This document shows positions 24,830-33,793 of a stretch of 64,000 nt of DNA, piece by piece. Below the pieces are notes generated by a model. It was not told where the DNA came from and ran no database searches. It saw only the letters and a list, made by a program, of their open reading frames with translations. Position numbers and translations under genes: made by a program. The DNA is from Streptomyces taklimakanensis (GTDB taxonomy: Bacteria > Actinomycetota > Actinomycetes > Streptomycetales > Streptomycetaceae): positions 558,001-622,000 of the forward strand of contig NZ_WIXO01000001.1 in assembly GCF_009709575.1 (NCBI RefSeq). The letters run 5' to 3'. How positions within the stretch are numbered: the first letter of the stretch is position 1; every line of letters starts with the position of its first letter.

Positions 24830-25615
24830 TCAGGACCCCACGCTCTCGAGGGAGAACAGGGCGCCCTGCGGGTCGCGGACGACCGCGATCCGCCCCGTCG
24901 GGGTGTCGGCGGGTGCCGAGACCACCTCCGCCCCCAGGTCCGCCGCCCTGGCCGCCGCGGCGTCGACCTCCTCGACACCGAAGTGGACGTGCCAGTGGGG
25001 GCGCACCCGCGGGTCGGGGGCGTCCTCCACCGCGCCACCGCTCAGCCCGGCCACGGTCCGGCCGTCGATGCGCAGCACCACCCGGTCGTGCTCGTAACCG
25101 ATGTCGTAGCGTTCCGGGTCGCCCTTGTCCCATCCGAACACCTCGCCGTAGAAGAGGGCGGCGGCGAAGGCGTCGTGGGTGCGCAGTTCCAGCCAGGAGG
25201 GGGCGTTGGGGCGGCTTCCCGCCCGCCACTGTGGGTCCACGCCCCCCTCCCAGATCCCGAAGAGGGCGCCGGCCGGGTCGGCCGCCCACGCCACCCGACC
25301 GGCGCCGAAGCCCACCGGGCCCACGGCGACGGTGGCGCCGCGCTCCCGCACCCGTCCGGCCGCGGTGTCGACGCTGTCGATGGCGAAGTACGGGGTCCAG
25401 GCGGTGAGGACGCGCAGGCTGTCCCTGGCCTCCCCCAGACCGGCGACCGGAACGCCGTCGGCGAGCGCGACCACGTAGTGGCCCAGCTTCTGCGAGCCCG
25501 GTCGGTACCGCCAGCCCAGGAGTTCGCCGTAGAAGTGCTGCGCGGCCTCCGGGTCGGGGGCCAGCAGGGTGACCCAGCAGGGCGCGCCCTGCGGCGCACG
25601 CACGGTCTCCGTCAC
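24830..25615 (-). CDS. VOC-family protein with two glyoxalase-like domains
   Basis: 261 residues made of two VOC modules, at about 10-125 (PCWVTLLAPDPEAAQHFYGE) and 140-255 (SWLELRTHDAFAAALFYGEV). The H/E metal positions are partly kept (HWHVHFGVEEVD). Such tandem proteins resemble hydroxylase-like 27-kDa antigen Cfp30B of mycobacteria. Possible isomerase, dioxygenase or drug-binding role; substrate unknown. GTG 25615. Convergent with recQ. Confidence 0.85.
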   Translation of the reverse strand: MTETVRAPQGAPCWVTLLAPDPEAAQHFYGELLGWRYRPGSQKLGHYVVALADGVPVAGLGEARDSLRVLTAWTPYFAIDSVDTAAGRVRERGATVAVGPVGFGAGRVAWAADPAGALFGIWEGGVDPQWRAGSRPNAPSWLELRTHDAFAAALFYGEVFGWDKGDPERYDIGYEHDRVVLRIDGRTVAGLSGGAVEDAPDPRVRPHWHVHFGVEEVDAAAARAADLGAEVVSAPADTPTGRIAVVRDPQGALFSLESVGS

Positions 25616-25798
25616 GGCCGATCACCACACCGTTCCTCGTCGTGTCTCGCTCGAACCGTCGGCTCGCGGCGGGTCGGTCCGTTCCGCGACGGCCCGACGG
25701 CTCCCTCCCCGGAACACCGATGCTGCCCGCTCGCACCGACGGGGGAAACCGGGACCCACCGATCGGAGCAGCCGGGCGGCCACGCCGCGCCGTCCGGG

Positions 25799-26608
25799 TC
25801 AGGGCCTGCGCCAGGAGTCGCTCTCCAGGTGGGAGCCGGCCTGCGGCCCCATCCGCAGCATTCCGCCGTCCACCGACCACGAGGCGCCGGTGACGTAGGA
25901 GGCGTCCCCGCTCGTCAGGAAGGCGATCACGGCGGCCACCTCACGGGCGTCGCCCGGCCGTCCGGCGGGGATGCCGGGCCGCCGCTCGGCGCGGACGTCG
26001 GCGTCCTCCTGGCCGGTCATCGGGGTGGCGATCTCGCCGGGCGCCACGGCGTTGACGGTGATCCCGTCGGCGGCCAGTTCCAGGGCCATCACCTGGGTGA
26101 GGAGCCCGAGTCCGCCCTTGGCGGCGCAGTAGGGCGCGGCGCCCACCCTCGGCTGGTGCTCGTGGACGCTGGTGACGTTGACGATCCTGCCCCCGTCCCC
26201 CTGCCGGATCATGCGGCGGGCGGCCCGCTGACCGCACAGGAAGGGGCCGACGAGATCGACGTCGAGGACCTGTCGGACGGTGTCGAGGTCGAGGTCGAGG
26301 AAGGGGGTGGCGGTGCCGGTCCCGGCGTTGTTGACCAGCACGTCGATCCTGCCCAGTTCGTCGGCGAGCCGGTCGACCGCGTCGGCGGCGTCGGGCAGCT
26401 CGGTGAGGTCCATCCGCGCGACGGCGGCCCGACGGCCGTGGGAGCGCACCTCCTCGGCCGTGCGGCGCGCGCCCTGTTCGTCCTCGTGCCAGGTGATGCC
26501 GATGTCCATCCCCCGCTCGGCCAGCCGCACGGCGGTGGCGCGGCCGATCCCCGAGTCCGCCCCCGTGATCACGGCGACACGTCCGGCGGATGCGCTGTGC
26601 GCGTTCAT
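25799..26608 (-). CDS. SDR-family oxidoreductase (glucose 1-dehydrogenase-like)
   Basis: 269 residues. TGADSGIGRA cofactor loop, LVNNAGTGTATPF, VTSVHEH (Ser), YCAAKGG (Tyr/Lys) and PGEIATPM. Ends with VTGASWSVDGGMLRMGPQ, typical of the fabG/glucose-1-dehydrogenase group. GAGGAGGTTCG before the ATG at 26608 decides the start. Divergent from the chaplin gene. Substrate unknown. Confidence 0.9.
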   Translation of the reverse strand: MNAHSASAGRVAVITGADSGIGRATAVRLAERGMDIGITWHEDEQGARRTAEEVRSHGRRAAVARMDLTELPDAADAVDRLADELGRIDVLVNNAGTGTATPFLDLDLDTVRQVLDVDLVGPFLCGQRAARRMIRQGDGGRIVNVTSVHEHQPRVGAAPYCAAKGGLGLLTQVMALELAADGITVNAVAPGEIATPMTGQEDADVRAERRPGIPAGRPGDAREVAAVIAFLTSGDASYVTGASWSVDGGMLRMGPQAGSHLESDSWRRP

Positions 26609-26814
26609 CGAACCTCCTCGTCTGCGACCGGGCCGGGTTCCGGTACCCGGACGCCCCGCTTCGAAACGGGTGGCCCGTCCGGGTGGACCGGAGGCGATCG
26701 ACCACCGTTCGGCCTAATCGCTGTGACCTCCGGACGGATCGGCCGTTGATCACGACACCGGCCGCCGTCGACTGAGCGGCCGGGCGAATGTCCGCAACCA
26801 AGGAGTGACTTTTC

Positions 26815-27186
26815 ATGTCGCGTTTCGCCAAGGCTGCCGCCGTGACGGTCGCCGCCGGTGCCGCACTGGCCGGGACCGCCGGCTCCGCCGCCGCCGACGC
26901 CGGAGCCCAGGGCGCCGCCATCGGCTCTCCGGGGGTCGTCTCCGGCAACGTCATCCAGGTGCCGGTCAACGTTCCCATCAACCTCTGCGGCAACACCGTC
27001 AACCTGGTCGGTGCGCTGAACCCCGCCTTCGGCAACACCTGTGTCAACGGAGGCGCCCAGGCCGGGAAGGGCCACGACGCCAAGGGTCACGACAAGAAGG
27101 GCGGCCACGACAAGAAGGGTGGCCACGACAAGAAGGGCGGCCACACCGGCAAGGGCGGCCACGACAAGCACAAGGGCGCCCGCTGA
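26815..27186 (+). CDS. Short chaplin with a charged repeat tail
   Basis: 123 residues. A Sec signal (FAKAAAVTVAAGAALAGTAG, cleavage near AAADA) is followed by one chaplin domain of about 45 residues from GAQGAAIGSPGVVSGNVIQ to NTCVN. It has the two cysteines that form a disulphide and the NVIQVPVNVPINLCGN beta core. Chaplins assemble into amyloid-like surface films that let aerial hyphae leave water. Unlike normal short chaplins (ChpD-H), this one continues with about 50 residues rich in Gly, His, Asp and Lys. No LPxTG sortase signal or C-terminal membrane helix. AAGGAG lies eight bases before the ATG. Confidence 0.92.
   Translation: MSRFAKAAAVTVAAGAALAGTAGSAAADAGAQGAAIGSPGVVSGNVIQVPVNVPINLCGNTVNLVGALNPAFGNTCVNGGAQAGKGHDAKGHDKKGGHDKKGGHDKKGGHTGKGGHDKHKGAR
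27088..27141 (+). repeat. Three 18-bp repeats coding HDKKGG
   Basis: Three tandem 18-bp units encode HDKKGG x3 in the chaplin tail, flanked by degenerate units (KGHDAKG before, HTGKGG and HDKHKG after). Units differ by a single synonymous base, so expansion looks recent. Confidence 0.9.
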
Positions 27187-27202
27187 CGTCGCCCGTGTCG
27201 AG

Positions 27203-27245
27203 CCTCCGGGGGAGGGCCCGCGGCCGGCGGGCCCTCCCCCGGAGG
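27203..27245. terminator. Bidirectional hairpin terminator
   Basis: 19-bp perfect arms at 27203-27221 and 27227-27245, 5-nt loop, between the chaplin and the convergent LacI-fold gene. Confidence 0.8.
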
Positions 27246-27291
27246 TCTCTCGTACGTCGCCCACGCCCCGCCGCGGCGCGGAAACGCGCCA

Positions 27292-28215
27292 TCACGTGGT
27301 GGAACGGACGGGACAGCGTGCGGTGCTGCCCCGGGGCACGCACCGGGCGGTGGGAGACCACCGCTCGGCGACCTCCCGCCCGTCGACCAGTTCCAGCACC
27401 GACTCGGCGACCAGCACGCCGTACCGGTGCACGTCCACGCTCATGGTGGTGAGCGGCGGGGACGCCAATCGGCACATCGTGGAGTCGTCCCAGGCGATCA
27501 GACTGAGTTGTTCCGGCACGGCCACGCCCAGTTCCTTGGCCGCGCCCAGCCCCGCCACCGCCATCACGTCGTTGTCGTAGAGGATCGCGGTGGGCGGCTC
27601 CGGGCCGTTCAACAACGTCCGGGTGAGCCCGGCGCCCGCCTCGTCGGAGTAGTCGCCCTCGACGATCACCGGTTCGATCCCGACCTCGCGGCAGCCCTCG
27701 ACGAGCGCCTTGGTGCGGGCCCGGGTGTGCAGCAGGTCGGCGGGCCCGCTGACCCGGGCGATACGCCGGTGCCCGAGGTCGAGCAGGTGGGCCAGCGCCT
27801 CGCGCACCGGCCCGGCGTCGTCGGTGCGGACGGCGGGCACGGCCGGACGGCCTCCCTCGCCCCCGTCGCTCCCCTCGGCCCCCGTCCCCACCAGGACGGC
27901 GGGCAGTCCCAGTTCGCGCAGGACGGGCAGCCGGCGATCGTCGACGGTGCGGTTGACCACCACGACCGCCTCGACCAACCCCCGTTCGGCCCACCGCCGG
28001 TAGGCGGCGATCTCCGCGTCCTGGGCGGCCACGACGTGCAGCAGGACGGACAGCCCGCGCTCCGCCAGGCGTTCCTCGATCCCGGCGATGAACTCCATGA
28101 AGAACGGTTCGATGCCCAGCAGCCGTGCGGGGCGCGCGAGGACCAGTCCGACGGCTCCCGAGAAGCCGACGCCCGAGCCTGCCCCGTTCACTCCGCTGTT
28201 ACCGGACGCGCCCAC
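27292..28215 (-). CDS. LacI-type sugar-binding domain without the HTH
   Basis: 307 residues. It starts almost at the first strand of the periplasmic-binding fold (AVGLVLARPARLLGIEPFFM) and has the full two-lobe effector domain: EAVVVVNRTVDDRRLP, LGHRRIARVSGP, PTAILYDNDVMAVAGLGAA and SLIAWDDSTMCRLASPPLTT. The about 60-residue LacI DNA-binding headpiece and hinge are missing; only a Gly/Ser-rich leader (GASGNSGVNGAGSG) precedes. No signal peptide, so it is cytoplasmic. GTG 28215 directly follows the beta-mannosidase stop in the same frame. It may be an intracellular sugar sensor, a dominant-negative partner or a decayed repressor. A later GTG at 28191 is an alternative start. Confidence 0.8.
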   Translation of the reverse strand: MGASGNSGVNGAGSGVGFSGAVGLVLARPARLLGIEPFFMEFIAGIEERLAERGLSVLLHVVAAQDAEIAAYRRWAERGLVEAVVVVNRTVDDRRLPVLRELGLPAVLVGTGAEGSDGGEGGRPAVPAVRTDDAGPVREALAHLLDLGHRRIARVSGPADLLHTRARTKALVEGCREVGIEPVIVEGDYSDEAGAGLTRTLLNGPEPPTAILYDNDVMAVAGLGAAKELGVAVPEQLSLIAWDDSTMCRLASPPLTTMSVDVHRYGVLVAESVLELVDGREVAERWSPTARCVPRGSTARCPVRSTT

Positions 28216-30702
28216 TCAGGACCGCACCACCCGGGCGCTCAGGGAGTTGGCGGAGCGCAGCACCAACGGATCCGTCAGCGCGGCGGGATCGATGTCGGCG
28301 GCGGTCCGCACGGTGAAGGACCGGGTCTCGCCCGCCAACATCGGTACCAGCATCTCGTCCACCACCGCGTCGGGGGCGACCCGGTCGGCCAGGACGGCCA
28401 CGTCGCGGGCGAAGGAGGAGGCGGTGACGTCCACCCGGTAGCCGCCCTCCACCGCGACGGCCTCGGCCTCCAGCGGCTCGGGGTCGTAGGCCAGGTCGCG
28501 GTCCTCGGCGAAGAGGTGGACGGTGCGTACGTCCTGCGCGGTCGCCACCAGCATCTCCTCGTGGGCGTTCTCCGGACCGACCAGTGAGGGGGCCGGTTCG
28601 ACGCGCTCGACCGAACGGGCCGGCACGTCGAGGGAAAGCTTAACGCTCCGCAGCACGGCGCCGGAGAACGTCTGCCGCTCCAGGCGCAGCTCGCACCGCC
28701 AGGGCTCGTCGTGGTCGTTGACCGCGATCAGGACGGGACGGCCGTCGCGGGGCTGGACGGTCAGCAGCCGGGGCGCGTAGGCGTGGCGCAGCCCGTACCA
28801 CAGCGGCTTGGGGCGCTCGTCGCCGTCGACCGCCGCCCAGGAGGTGACCGGCCAGCAGTCGTTGAGCTGCCAGACGACCGCGCCGGCGGTCCGCGGCCAC
28901 CAGGAGCGGAAGTGCTCGATGCCGAAGGCGACCGCGCGGGCCTGGTTGAGCTGGGTGGCCCAGTGCCAGTCCTCGAACGTCCTCGGAGCGGGCAGGTGGG
29001 GGGCCATGCCGCGGTCCAGCTTCTCGTTGCCCTCCTCGGCCTTCTGGTGGAGCAGGAAGGCGGGCGAGGTGGGGGTGAGCGGCTCGTCGTGGATCCACCG
29101 CGTCAGGGTCGCCCAGGTCGGGGGAGCCTGGAAGCCGAACTCCGAACAGAACCGCGGGACGTGGTCGCGGTAGTGGGTGTAGTCGACCCGGTTCCACACC
29201 TCCCACTCGTGCCGGGTGCCGTGCCGCTCGTCGTTGGGGTGGACCCCGTCGACCGGCATGTCGGGGTTGTAGGGGCTGTTGGCGGAGTAGAAGCGGGTCG
29301 GGTCGAGTTCGGCCACGATGGACGGCAGCAGTTCGGTGTAGTAGCGCAGCCCCCAGGTGCGGCCCCGGAGCTGGTCGGGCCAGCCCCAGTCGCGGAAGCC
29401 CCACATGTTCTCGTTGGCCCCGTTCCACAACGCCAGGGAGGGGTGTGGGGTGAGGCGGGCGACGTTCTCGCGGGCCTCGGCCTCGACCTCGCTCCACAGG
29501 GGCTCCTCCTCCGGGTAGGAGGCGCAGGCGAAGGGGAAGTCCTGCCAGACCAGGACACCGCGCTCGTCGCAGACGTCGTAGAAGTCCTCGGTCTCGTAGA
29601 TGCCGCCGCCCCACACCCGCAGCAGGTTCATGTGGGCGCCGACGGCCTGGTCGACGCGGCGTTCGACGCGTTCGCGGGTGACGCGGGTGAGGAAGTGGTC
29701 GTCGGGGATCCAGTTGGCTCCCTTGGCGAAGATCGGCTCGCCGTTGACGACGATCGTGAAGGGGGTGCCGATCTCGTCGGGGGTGGTGTCCACCGTGACG
29801 GTGCGGAAGCCGACGCGGCACTCGTGGACGTCCAACGGCTCGCCGTCCCCGGCCGCCGTCAGGGTGACCGCGAGGTCGTACAGGGGCTGTTCGCCGTGGC
29901 CGACGGGCCACCACAGCCGGGCGTCGGGGACGGTGACGGTGACCGTCGCGGACGTCTCCCCCGCCGGGACGGCGACGCGCTCGACGCGGCCGGCCACGGT
30001 GGCGGCCAGTTCCAGCCCGGCGCCTCCCGCCGGGTCGGAGCGCTCGACGTCCACATGGACCTCGACCCGGCCGGTGCCGTCGGCGTCCACCGTCACCAAC
30101 GGGCGCACCGTCGCCAGGCGGGCGGTGTGCCACCGTTCCAGGCGGACCGGCTTCCAGATGCCGGCCGTCTGGAGGTCCGGGCCCCAGTCCCAGCCGAAGC
30201 TGCACGCCATCTTGCGCACCATGTTGAAGGGGTGCGGGTAGACGTGGTCGCGTCGGCCGAGGCGCCGTTCGACCTCCTCGGCGTACTCCAGGGCGGAGCG
30301 GAAGGAGACGGTGAGCCGGTGCTCGCGGGAGCCGGACCCCAGGGCCGCGCGGACGTCGAAGCGGTAGCCGCGGTGCATGTTGGCGGTGCTGCCCAGCACC
30401 GCCCCGTCCAGCTCCACCGTGGCCACGGTGTCCAGGCCGTCGAAGACCAGATCCACGCGCTCGTCGGGGGCGGCCGGCTCGGTCTCGAAGACGAGGTCGT
30501 AGCGCCAGTCGGTGCGGTGGGCCCAGACCAGTTCCTCCTCGGCGCGGTCCAGGTAGGGGTCCGGGATCAGTCCGGCCGCCAACAGGTCCAGGTGGGCGCT
30601 GCCGGGGACGGTGGCCGAAACGGTCCGACCCGCCACGTGCGCGGGCACCGGCCCGGCGGTCGCCGACAACTGCCAGCCGTCGTGCAGGGTTTGGCGGATC
30701 AT
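28216..30702 (-). CDS. Beta-mannosidase, glycoside hydrolase family 2
   Basis: 828 residues, full length for intracellular GH2 beta-mannosidases. It removes beta-linked mannose from the non-reducing end of manno-oligosaccharides. The N-terminal jelly-roll (MIRQTLHDGWQLSATAG), NMVRKMACSFGWDWGPDLQT, acid/base Glu in NGANENMWGF (about 427) and nucleophile Glu in RFCSEFGFQ (about 521) are all present. No signal peptide. An AGGAG site lies about ten bases before the ATG. The divergent alpha-galactosidase shares the promoter region with a possible ROK operator. Confidence 0.93.
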   Translation of the reverse strand: MIRQTLHDGWQLSATAGPVPAHVAGRTVSATVPGSAHLDLLAAGLIPDPYLDRAEEELVWAHRTDWRYDLVFETEPAAPDERVDLVFDGLDTVATVELDGAVLGSTANMHRGYRFDVRAALGSGSREHRLTVSFRSALEYAEEVERRLGRRDHVYPHPFNMVRKMACSFGWDWGPDLQTAGIWKPVRLERWHTARLATVRPLVTVDADGTGRVEVHVDVERSDPAGGAGLELAATVAGRVERVAVPAGETSATVTVTVPDARLWWPVGHGEQPLYDLAVTLTAAGDGEPLDVHECRVGFRTVTVDTTPDEIGTPFTIVVNGEPIFAKGANWIPDDHFLTRVTRERVERRVDQAVGAHMNLLRVWGGGIYETEDFYDVCDERGVLVWQDFPFACASYPEEEPLWSEVEAEARENVARLTPHPSLALWNGANENMWGFRDWGWPDQLRGRTWGLRYYTELLPSIVAELDPTRFYSANSPYNPDMPVDGVHPNDERHGTRHEWEVWNRVDYTHYRDHVPRFCSEFGFQAPPTWATLTRWIHDEPLTPTSPAFLLHQKAEEGNEKLDRGMAPHLPAPRTFEDWHWATQLNQARAVAFGIEHFRSWWPRTAGAVVWQLNDCWPVTSWAAVDGDERPKPLWYGLRHAYAPRLLTVQPRDGRPVLIAVNDHDEPWRCELRLERQTFSGAVLRSVKLSLDVPARSVERVEPAPSLVGPENAHEEMLVATAQDVRTVHLFAEDRDLAYDPEPLEAEAVAVEGGYRVDVTASSFARDVAVLADRVAPDAVVDEMLVPMLAGETRSFTVRTAADIDPAALTDPLVLRSANSLSARVVRS

Positions 30703-30863
30703 CGGCGTTCACTCCTAGATCGGTCGCTTGGATCGGTCGCTCCGCCGGACGCGCGGCGGTTCGGTGGGGGGTGGGGTCCGGGCCGCGTGAGGAAGGGGGA
30801 CGCCGCCGGTGGATTCCCCCTCGCGAGCCGAGTATCGTCGCCCGAGATTCTTACGCCACCGAA

Positions 30864-30876
30864 TTAAGTAAGTCAA
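30864..30876. promoter_or_regulatory. Putative ROK operator in the bgl/alpha-gal divergent region
   Basis: TTAAGTAAGTCAA (reverse complement TTGACTTACTTAA) is the only AT-rich patch between beta-mannosidase and alpha-galactosidase. It matches TTGACTTTCTTTC upstream of the ABC-transporter operon in 9 of the first 11 positions or better. Confidence 0.5.
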
Positions 30877-30918
30877 CGGCGCCTTCGGCGCACCCGCGGC
30901 CAGGACGGAGACATCACC

Positions 30919-33114
30919 ATGGCACCACCTTCCGCTCCCCTCCCTCCCGAGGTGACGCACCTGCGGGCGGGCGGCGTCAGTCTCGTGCTCGATCCGACCG
31001 GGGGCACCCTCCCCCGGGTGCTGCACTGGGGCGCCGACCTCGGCGACCTCGGCCCCGAGGAACTGCGGGACCTCCGGCTGGCCCGGCGACCGCAGCCCAT
31101 CGGCTTCTCGGTGGACGCCCCCGTGGAGGTGGCCGTGCTCCCCGAGCAGTCGGCGGGCTGGCTCGGCACCCCCGGCCTGGTGGGCAACCGCGGCGGGCGG
31201 GACTTCTCCACGGCCTTCACCGTCCACGGGGCGACGCTCTCGGCGGCGACACGGACGCCTCCCGCCTCCGGCGCCCCGGCGGGCGGAACCGTCACCGTCC
31301 TCGCCCACGACACCGGAGCCGAACTGGACCTGGAGCTGGTGATCGAACTGACCGTCTCCGGGCTGGTGCGCCAGCGCGCCACCGTCACCAACCGCGGCTC
31401 CTCCCCCTTCGCGCTCGACGCCGTGAACCTCACCCTGCCGGTGCCCGCCGTCGCCACCGAACTGCTGGACTTCACCGGGCACCACCTGCGGGAACGCAGC
31501 CCACAACGCACCGCCTTCACCCAGGGACTGCGGGTGCGGGAGAACCGCACCGGCCGCACCGGCTACGACAGCGCCCACCTGCTCGCCGCCGGCACCGCGG
31601 GCTTCGGCAACCGCTCCGGGGAGATCTGGGCCGTGCACACCGCCTGGTCCGGCAACCACCGCACCTTCGCCGAGCGCACCTTCCACTCCGTCTCCCTGCT
31701 GGGCTCCGGGGAACTGCTGCTCTCCGGCGAGGTGGAACTCGCCCCCGGCGAGTCCTACACCTCCCCGTGGCAGTACGGCTCGTACGGGAAGGGTCTGGAC
31801 GAGGTGTCCGCGCGCTTCCACCGCTGGCTGCGCGCCCGCCCGAACCATCCCTCCCCGCCCCGCCCGGTCACCCTCAACACCTGGGAGGCCGTCTACTTCG
31901 ACCACGACCTCGACCGGCTCCGCAGGCTGGCCGACGCCGCCGCGGCGGTGGGCGCCGAGCGCTTCGTCCTGGACGACGGCTGGTTCGGATCGCGCCGCGA
32001 CGACCGGCGCGGCCTGGGCGACTGGTACGTCTCGGACGAGGTGTGGCCCGACGGCCTGGGGCCGCTGACCGACCACGTGACCGGGCTGGGCATGCAGTTC
32101 GGCATCTGGGTGGAGCCGGAGATGATCAACGAGGACTCCGAGCTCGCCCGCGCCCACCCCGACTGGATCATGGCCACCGGCGACCGACTGCCCGGCGCCG
32201 CCCGGTCCCAGCAGGTCCTCGACCTCGCCCGTCCCGAGGCGTTCGCGCACATCCTCCGACGCCTGGACGAGCTGCTGGACGCGTACCCGATCTCCTACCT
32301 GAAGTGGGACCACAACCGGGACCTGGTCGAGGCCGGCCACCGGCCCACCGGCCGCGCGGGCGTGCACGGGCAGACGCTGGCGGTCTACCGGCTGATGGAC
32401 GAGCTGCGCCGGCGGCACCCCGGCGTCGAGATCGAGTCGTGCTCCTCCGGTGGCGGCCGGGTCGACCTGGAGATCCTCCAGCGGACCGACCGGGTGTGGG
32501 TCTCGGACTGCATCGACGCCCTGGAGCGGCAACAGATCCAACGCTGGACGGGCGCGCTGATCCCGCCGGAGCTGATGGGCACCCACGTGGGCTCCGGCAC
32601 CTCGCACACCACCGGACGTCGCCATCCGATCGACTTCCGGGCGGGCACCGCCCTCTTCGGCCACTTCGGCATCGAGTGGGACCTGACCGAGGCGAGCCCC
32701 GAGGACCTGGCCCGGCTGACCGAGTGGGTGGCGCTCCACAAGGAGTTGCGCGGCCTGCTCCACACGGGCACGTCCGTCCACGCCGACCACCCGGACCCGG
32801 CCTACCACCTGCACGGCGTGGTCGCCGAGGACGGCTCCGATGCGGTGTACGCGCTGGTCGCCACGGCCTCCTCCGAGCTGTACCCGCCGGGACCGGTCAG
32901 GTTGCCGGGACTCGACCCCGACGCCGTCTACCGCGTACGGCCGCAGCCGCCCGGTGACCTGCCGGACGGCAACGCCCACCACTGGGGCGCCCACCTCCCG
33001 TGGTGGACGCCCGAGGGGGTCCGGCTGCCGGGCCGAGTGCTGGACGGTGCCGGGCTCCAGGCGCCGGTGCTCTACCCCGAGCGGCTGGTACTGCTGCGCG
33101 CCACACGGGTGTGA
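30919..33114 (+). CDS. Alpha-galactosidase, glycoside hydrolase family 36
   Basis: 731 residues, the usual GH36 size. It cleaves terminal alpha-1,6-galactose, as in galactomannan or raffinose-type oligosaccharides. FVLDDGWFGSRRDD (about 350), nucleophile Asp in YLKWDHNRD (about 462), ESCSSGGGRVDLEIL and acid/base Asp in VSDCIDALERQ (about 530) are intact. No signal peptide, so it works inside the cell on imported sugars. GGACGGAGA before the ATG at 30919 fits. Divergent from the beta-mannosidase gene. Confidence 0.94.
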   Translation: MAPPSAPLPPEVTHLRAGGVSLVLDPTGGTLPRVLHWGADLGDLGPEELRDLRLARRPQPIGFSVDAPVEVAVLPEQSAGWLGTPGLVGNRGGRDFSTAFTVHGATLSAATRTPPASGAPAGGTVTVLAHDTGAELDLELVIELTVSGLVRQRATVTNRGSSPFALDAVNLTLPVPAVATELLDFTGHHLRERSPQRTAFTQGLRVRENRTGRTGYDSAHLLAAGTAGFGNRSGEIWAVHTAWSGNHRTFAERTFHSVSLLGSGELLLSGEVELAPGESYTSPWQYGSYGKGLDEVSARFHRWLRARPNHPSPPRPVTLNTWEAVYFDHDLDRLRRLADAAAAVGAERFVLDDGWFGSRRDDRRGLGDWYVSDEVWPDGLGPLTDHVTGLGMQFGIWVEPEMINEDSELARAHPDWIMATGDRLPGAARSQQVLDLARPEAFAHILRRLDELLDAYPISYLKWDHNRDLVEAGHRPTGRAGVHGQTLAVYRLMDELRRRHPGVEIESCSSGGGRVDLEILQRTDRVWVSDCIDALERQQIQRWTGALIPPELMGTHVGSGTSHTTGRRHPIDFRAGTALFGHFGIEWDLTEASPEDLARLTEWVALHKELRGLLHTGTSVHADHPDPAYHLHGVVAEDGSDAVYALVATASSELYPPGPVRLPGLDPDAVYRVRPQPPGDLPDGNAHHWGAHLPWWTPEGVRLPGRVLDGAGLQAPVLYPERLVLLRATRV

Positions 33115-33118
33115 GCCG

Positions 33119-33162
33119 CGCCTTTCGGGGGTTCCGGCCCGAACCGGAACCCCCGAAAGGCG
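33119..33162 (+). terminator. Hairpin terminator after alpha-galactosidase
   Basis: 19-bp perfect arms at 33119-33137 and 33144-33162, 6-nt loop, two bases after the stop codon. Confidence 0.8.
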
Positions 33163-33169
33163 GCGCCGA

Positions 33170-33700
33170 CGGACCGTCGGCGGAGCAGCCTGCCCCCCGG
33201 GCGGCGGGCGCGGGAACGGGACAGGCCGCCCGCGGCACGCCCGCGTCCGCGTCCGCGTCCCGCTCCGGGGACCACTCCCATGGCCCCGCCGCGCCCGGTG
33301 CGGGGAAGACGGTCCCCCGGTGCCGGGCACCGTTGTGTTCGACCTGCCAGGCCGGCGCCCAGGAGTCGTCGCGGGCGACGACCGCCCCGGTGGGCAGCTC
33401 CCGTCGACCAGGAGCTGCGCGAGGTCAGCGCGGAACGGCTGCGGGGGGCGTGGTGGTGGGCGGCCGGGTCCATCGCCGGCAGCCCGGCCGCGCGCGGCGG
33501 GACGCGGTGCCGGCGGGACTCGGCCACCCAGTCGCTGTCGCCGTACAGCGGGTCGAACTCCTCCACCGGGAGTCCGGAGTCGGTGAGGAAGGCTCCGGTG
33601 ACCGCCGAGGTGACGGCCTGGACGCGCACCCCTCCCCCCGCCCTCCGGACCCGACTCGTCCCCGCCCACCCCCAGCGCCAGGTGCGTTCCGCCGCCCGAC
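33170..33700 (-). pseudogene. Frameshifted remnant of an unrecognised gene
   Basis: On the minus strand strong third-position G/C bias moves between all three frames. The first part reads AVTSAVTGAFLTDSGLPVEE then FDPLYGDSDWVAES. After a C6 tract near 33444 it continues in the next frame as PFRADLAQLLVDGS. It then shifts again to ELPTGAVVARDDSWAPAWQV and EHNGARHRGTVFPAP. Pieced together this is about 170 residues of plausible soluble protein with no start codon or ribosome site. I do not recognise the family. It follows the ABC operon on the same strand and may be a lost last gene of it. Two sequencing errors could also explain it. Confidence 0.5.
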
Positions 33701-33793
33701 CAGGTCAGCGGGGATCGGGACGTGGGGTTGCCTCCTCGTGCCGGGGGTTCCGGGGTGGTGGGGTTCCGGTCCTCCGACCGCTCCTCCGACGGC

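Larger units (their letters stand above)
33115..33793. other. Intergenic region with hairpin and gene remnant
   Basis: 679 bp between alpha-galactosidase and the ABC ATPase gene. It holds a terminator hairpin at its left end and, on the minus strand, broken coding sequence (see the pseudogene). No intact gene was seen. Confidence 0.6.

Noticed and set aside
27088..27141. Short regular repeats as a CRISPR array
   Set aside because: The 18-bp units are contiguous, have no spacers and code in frame inside the chaplin.
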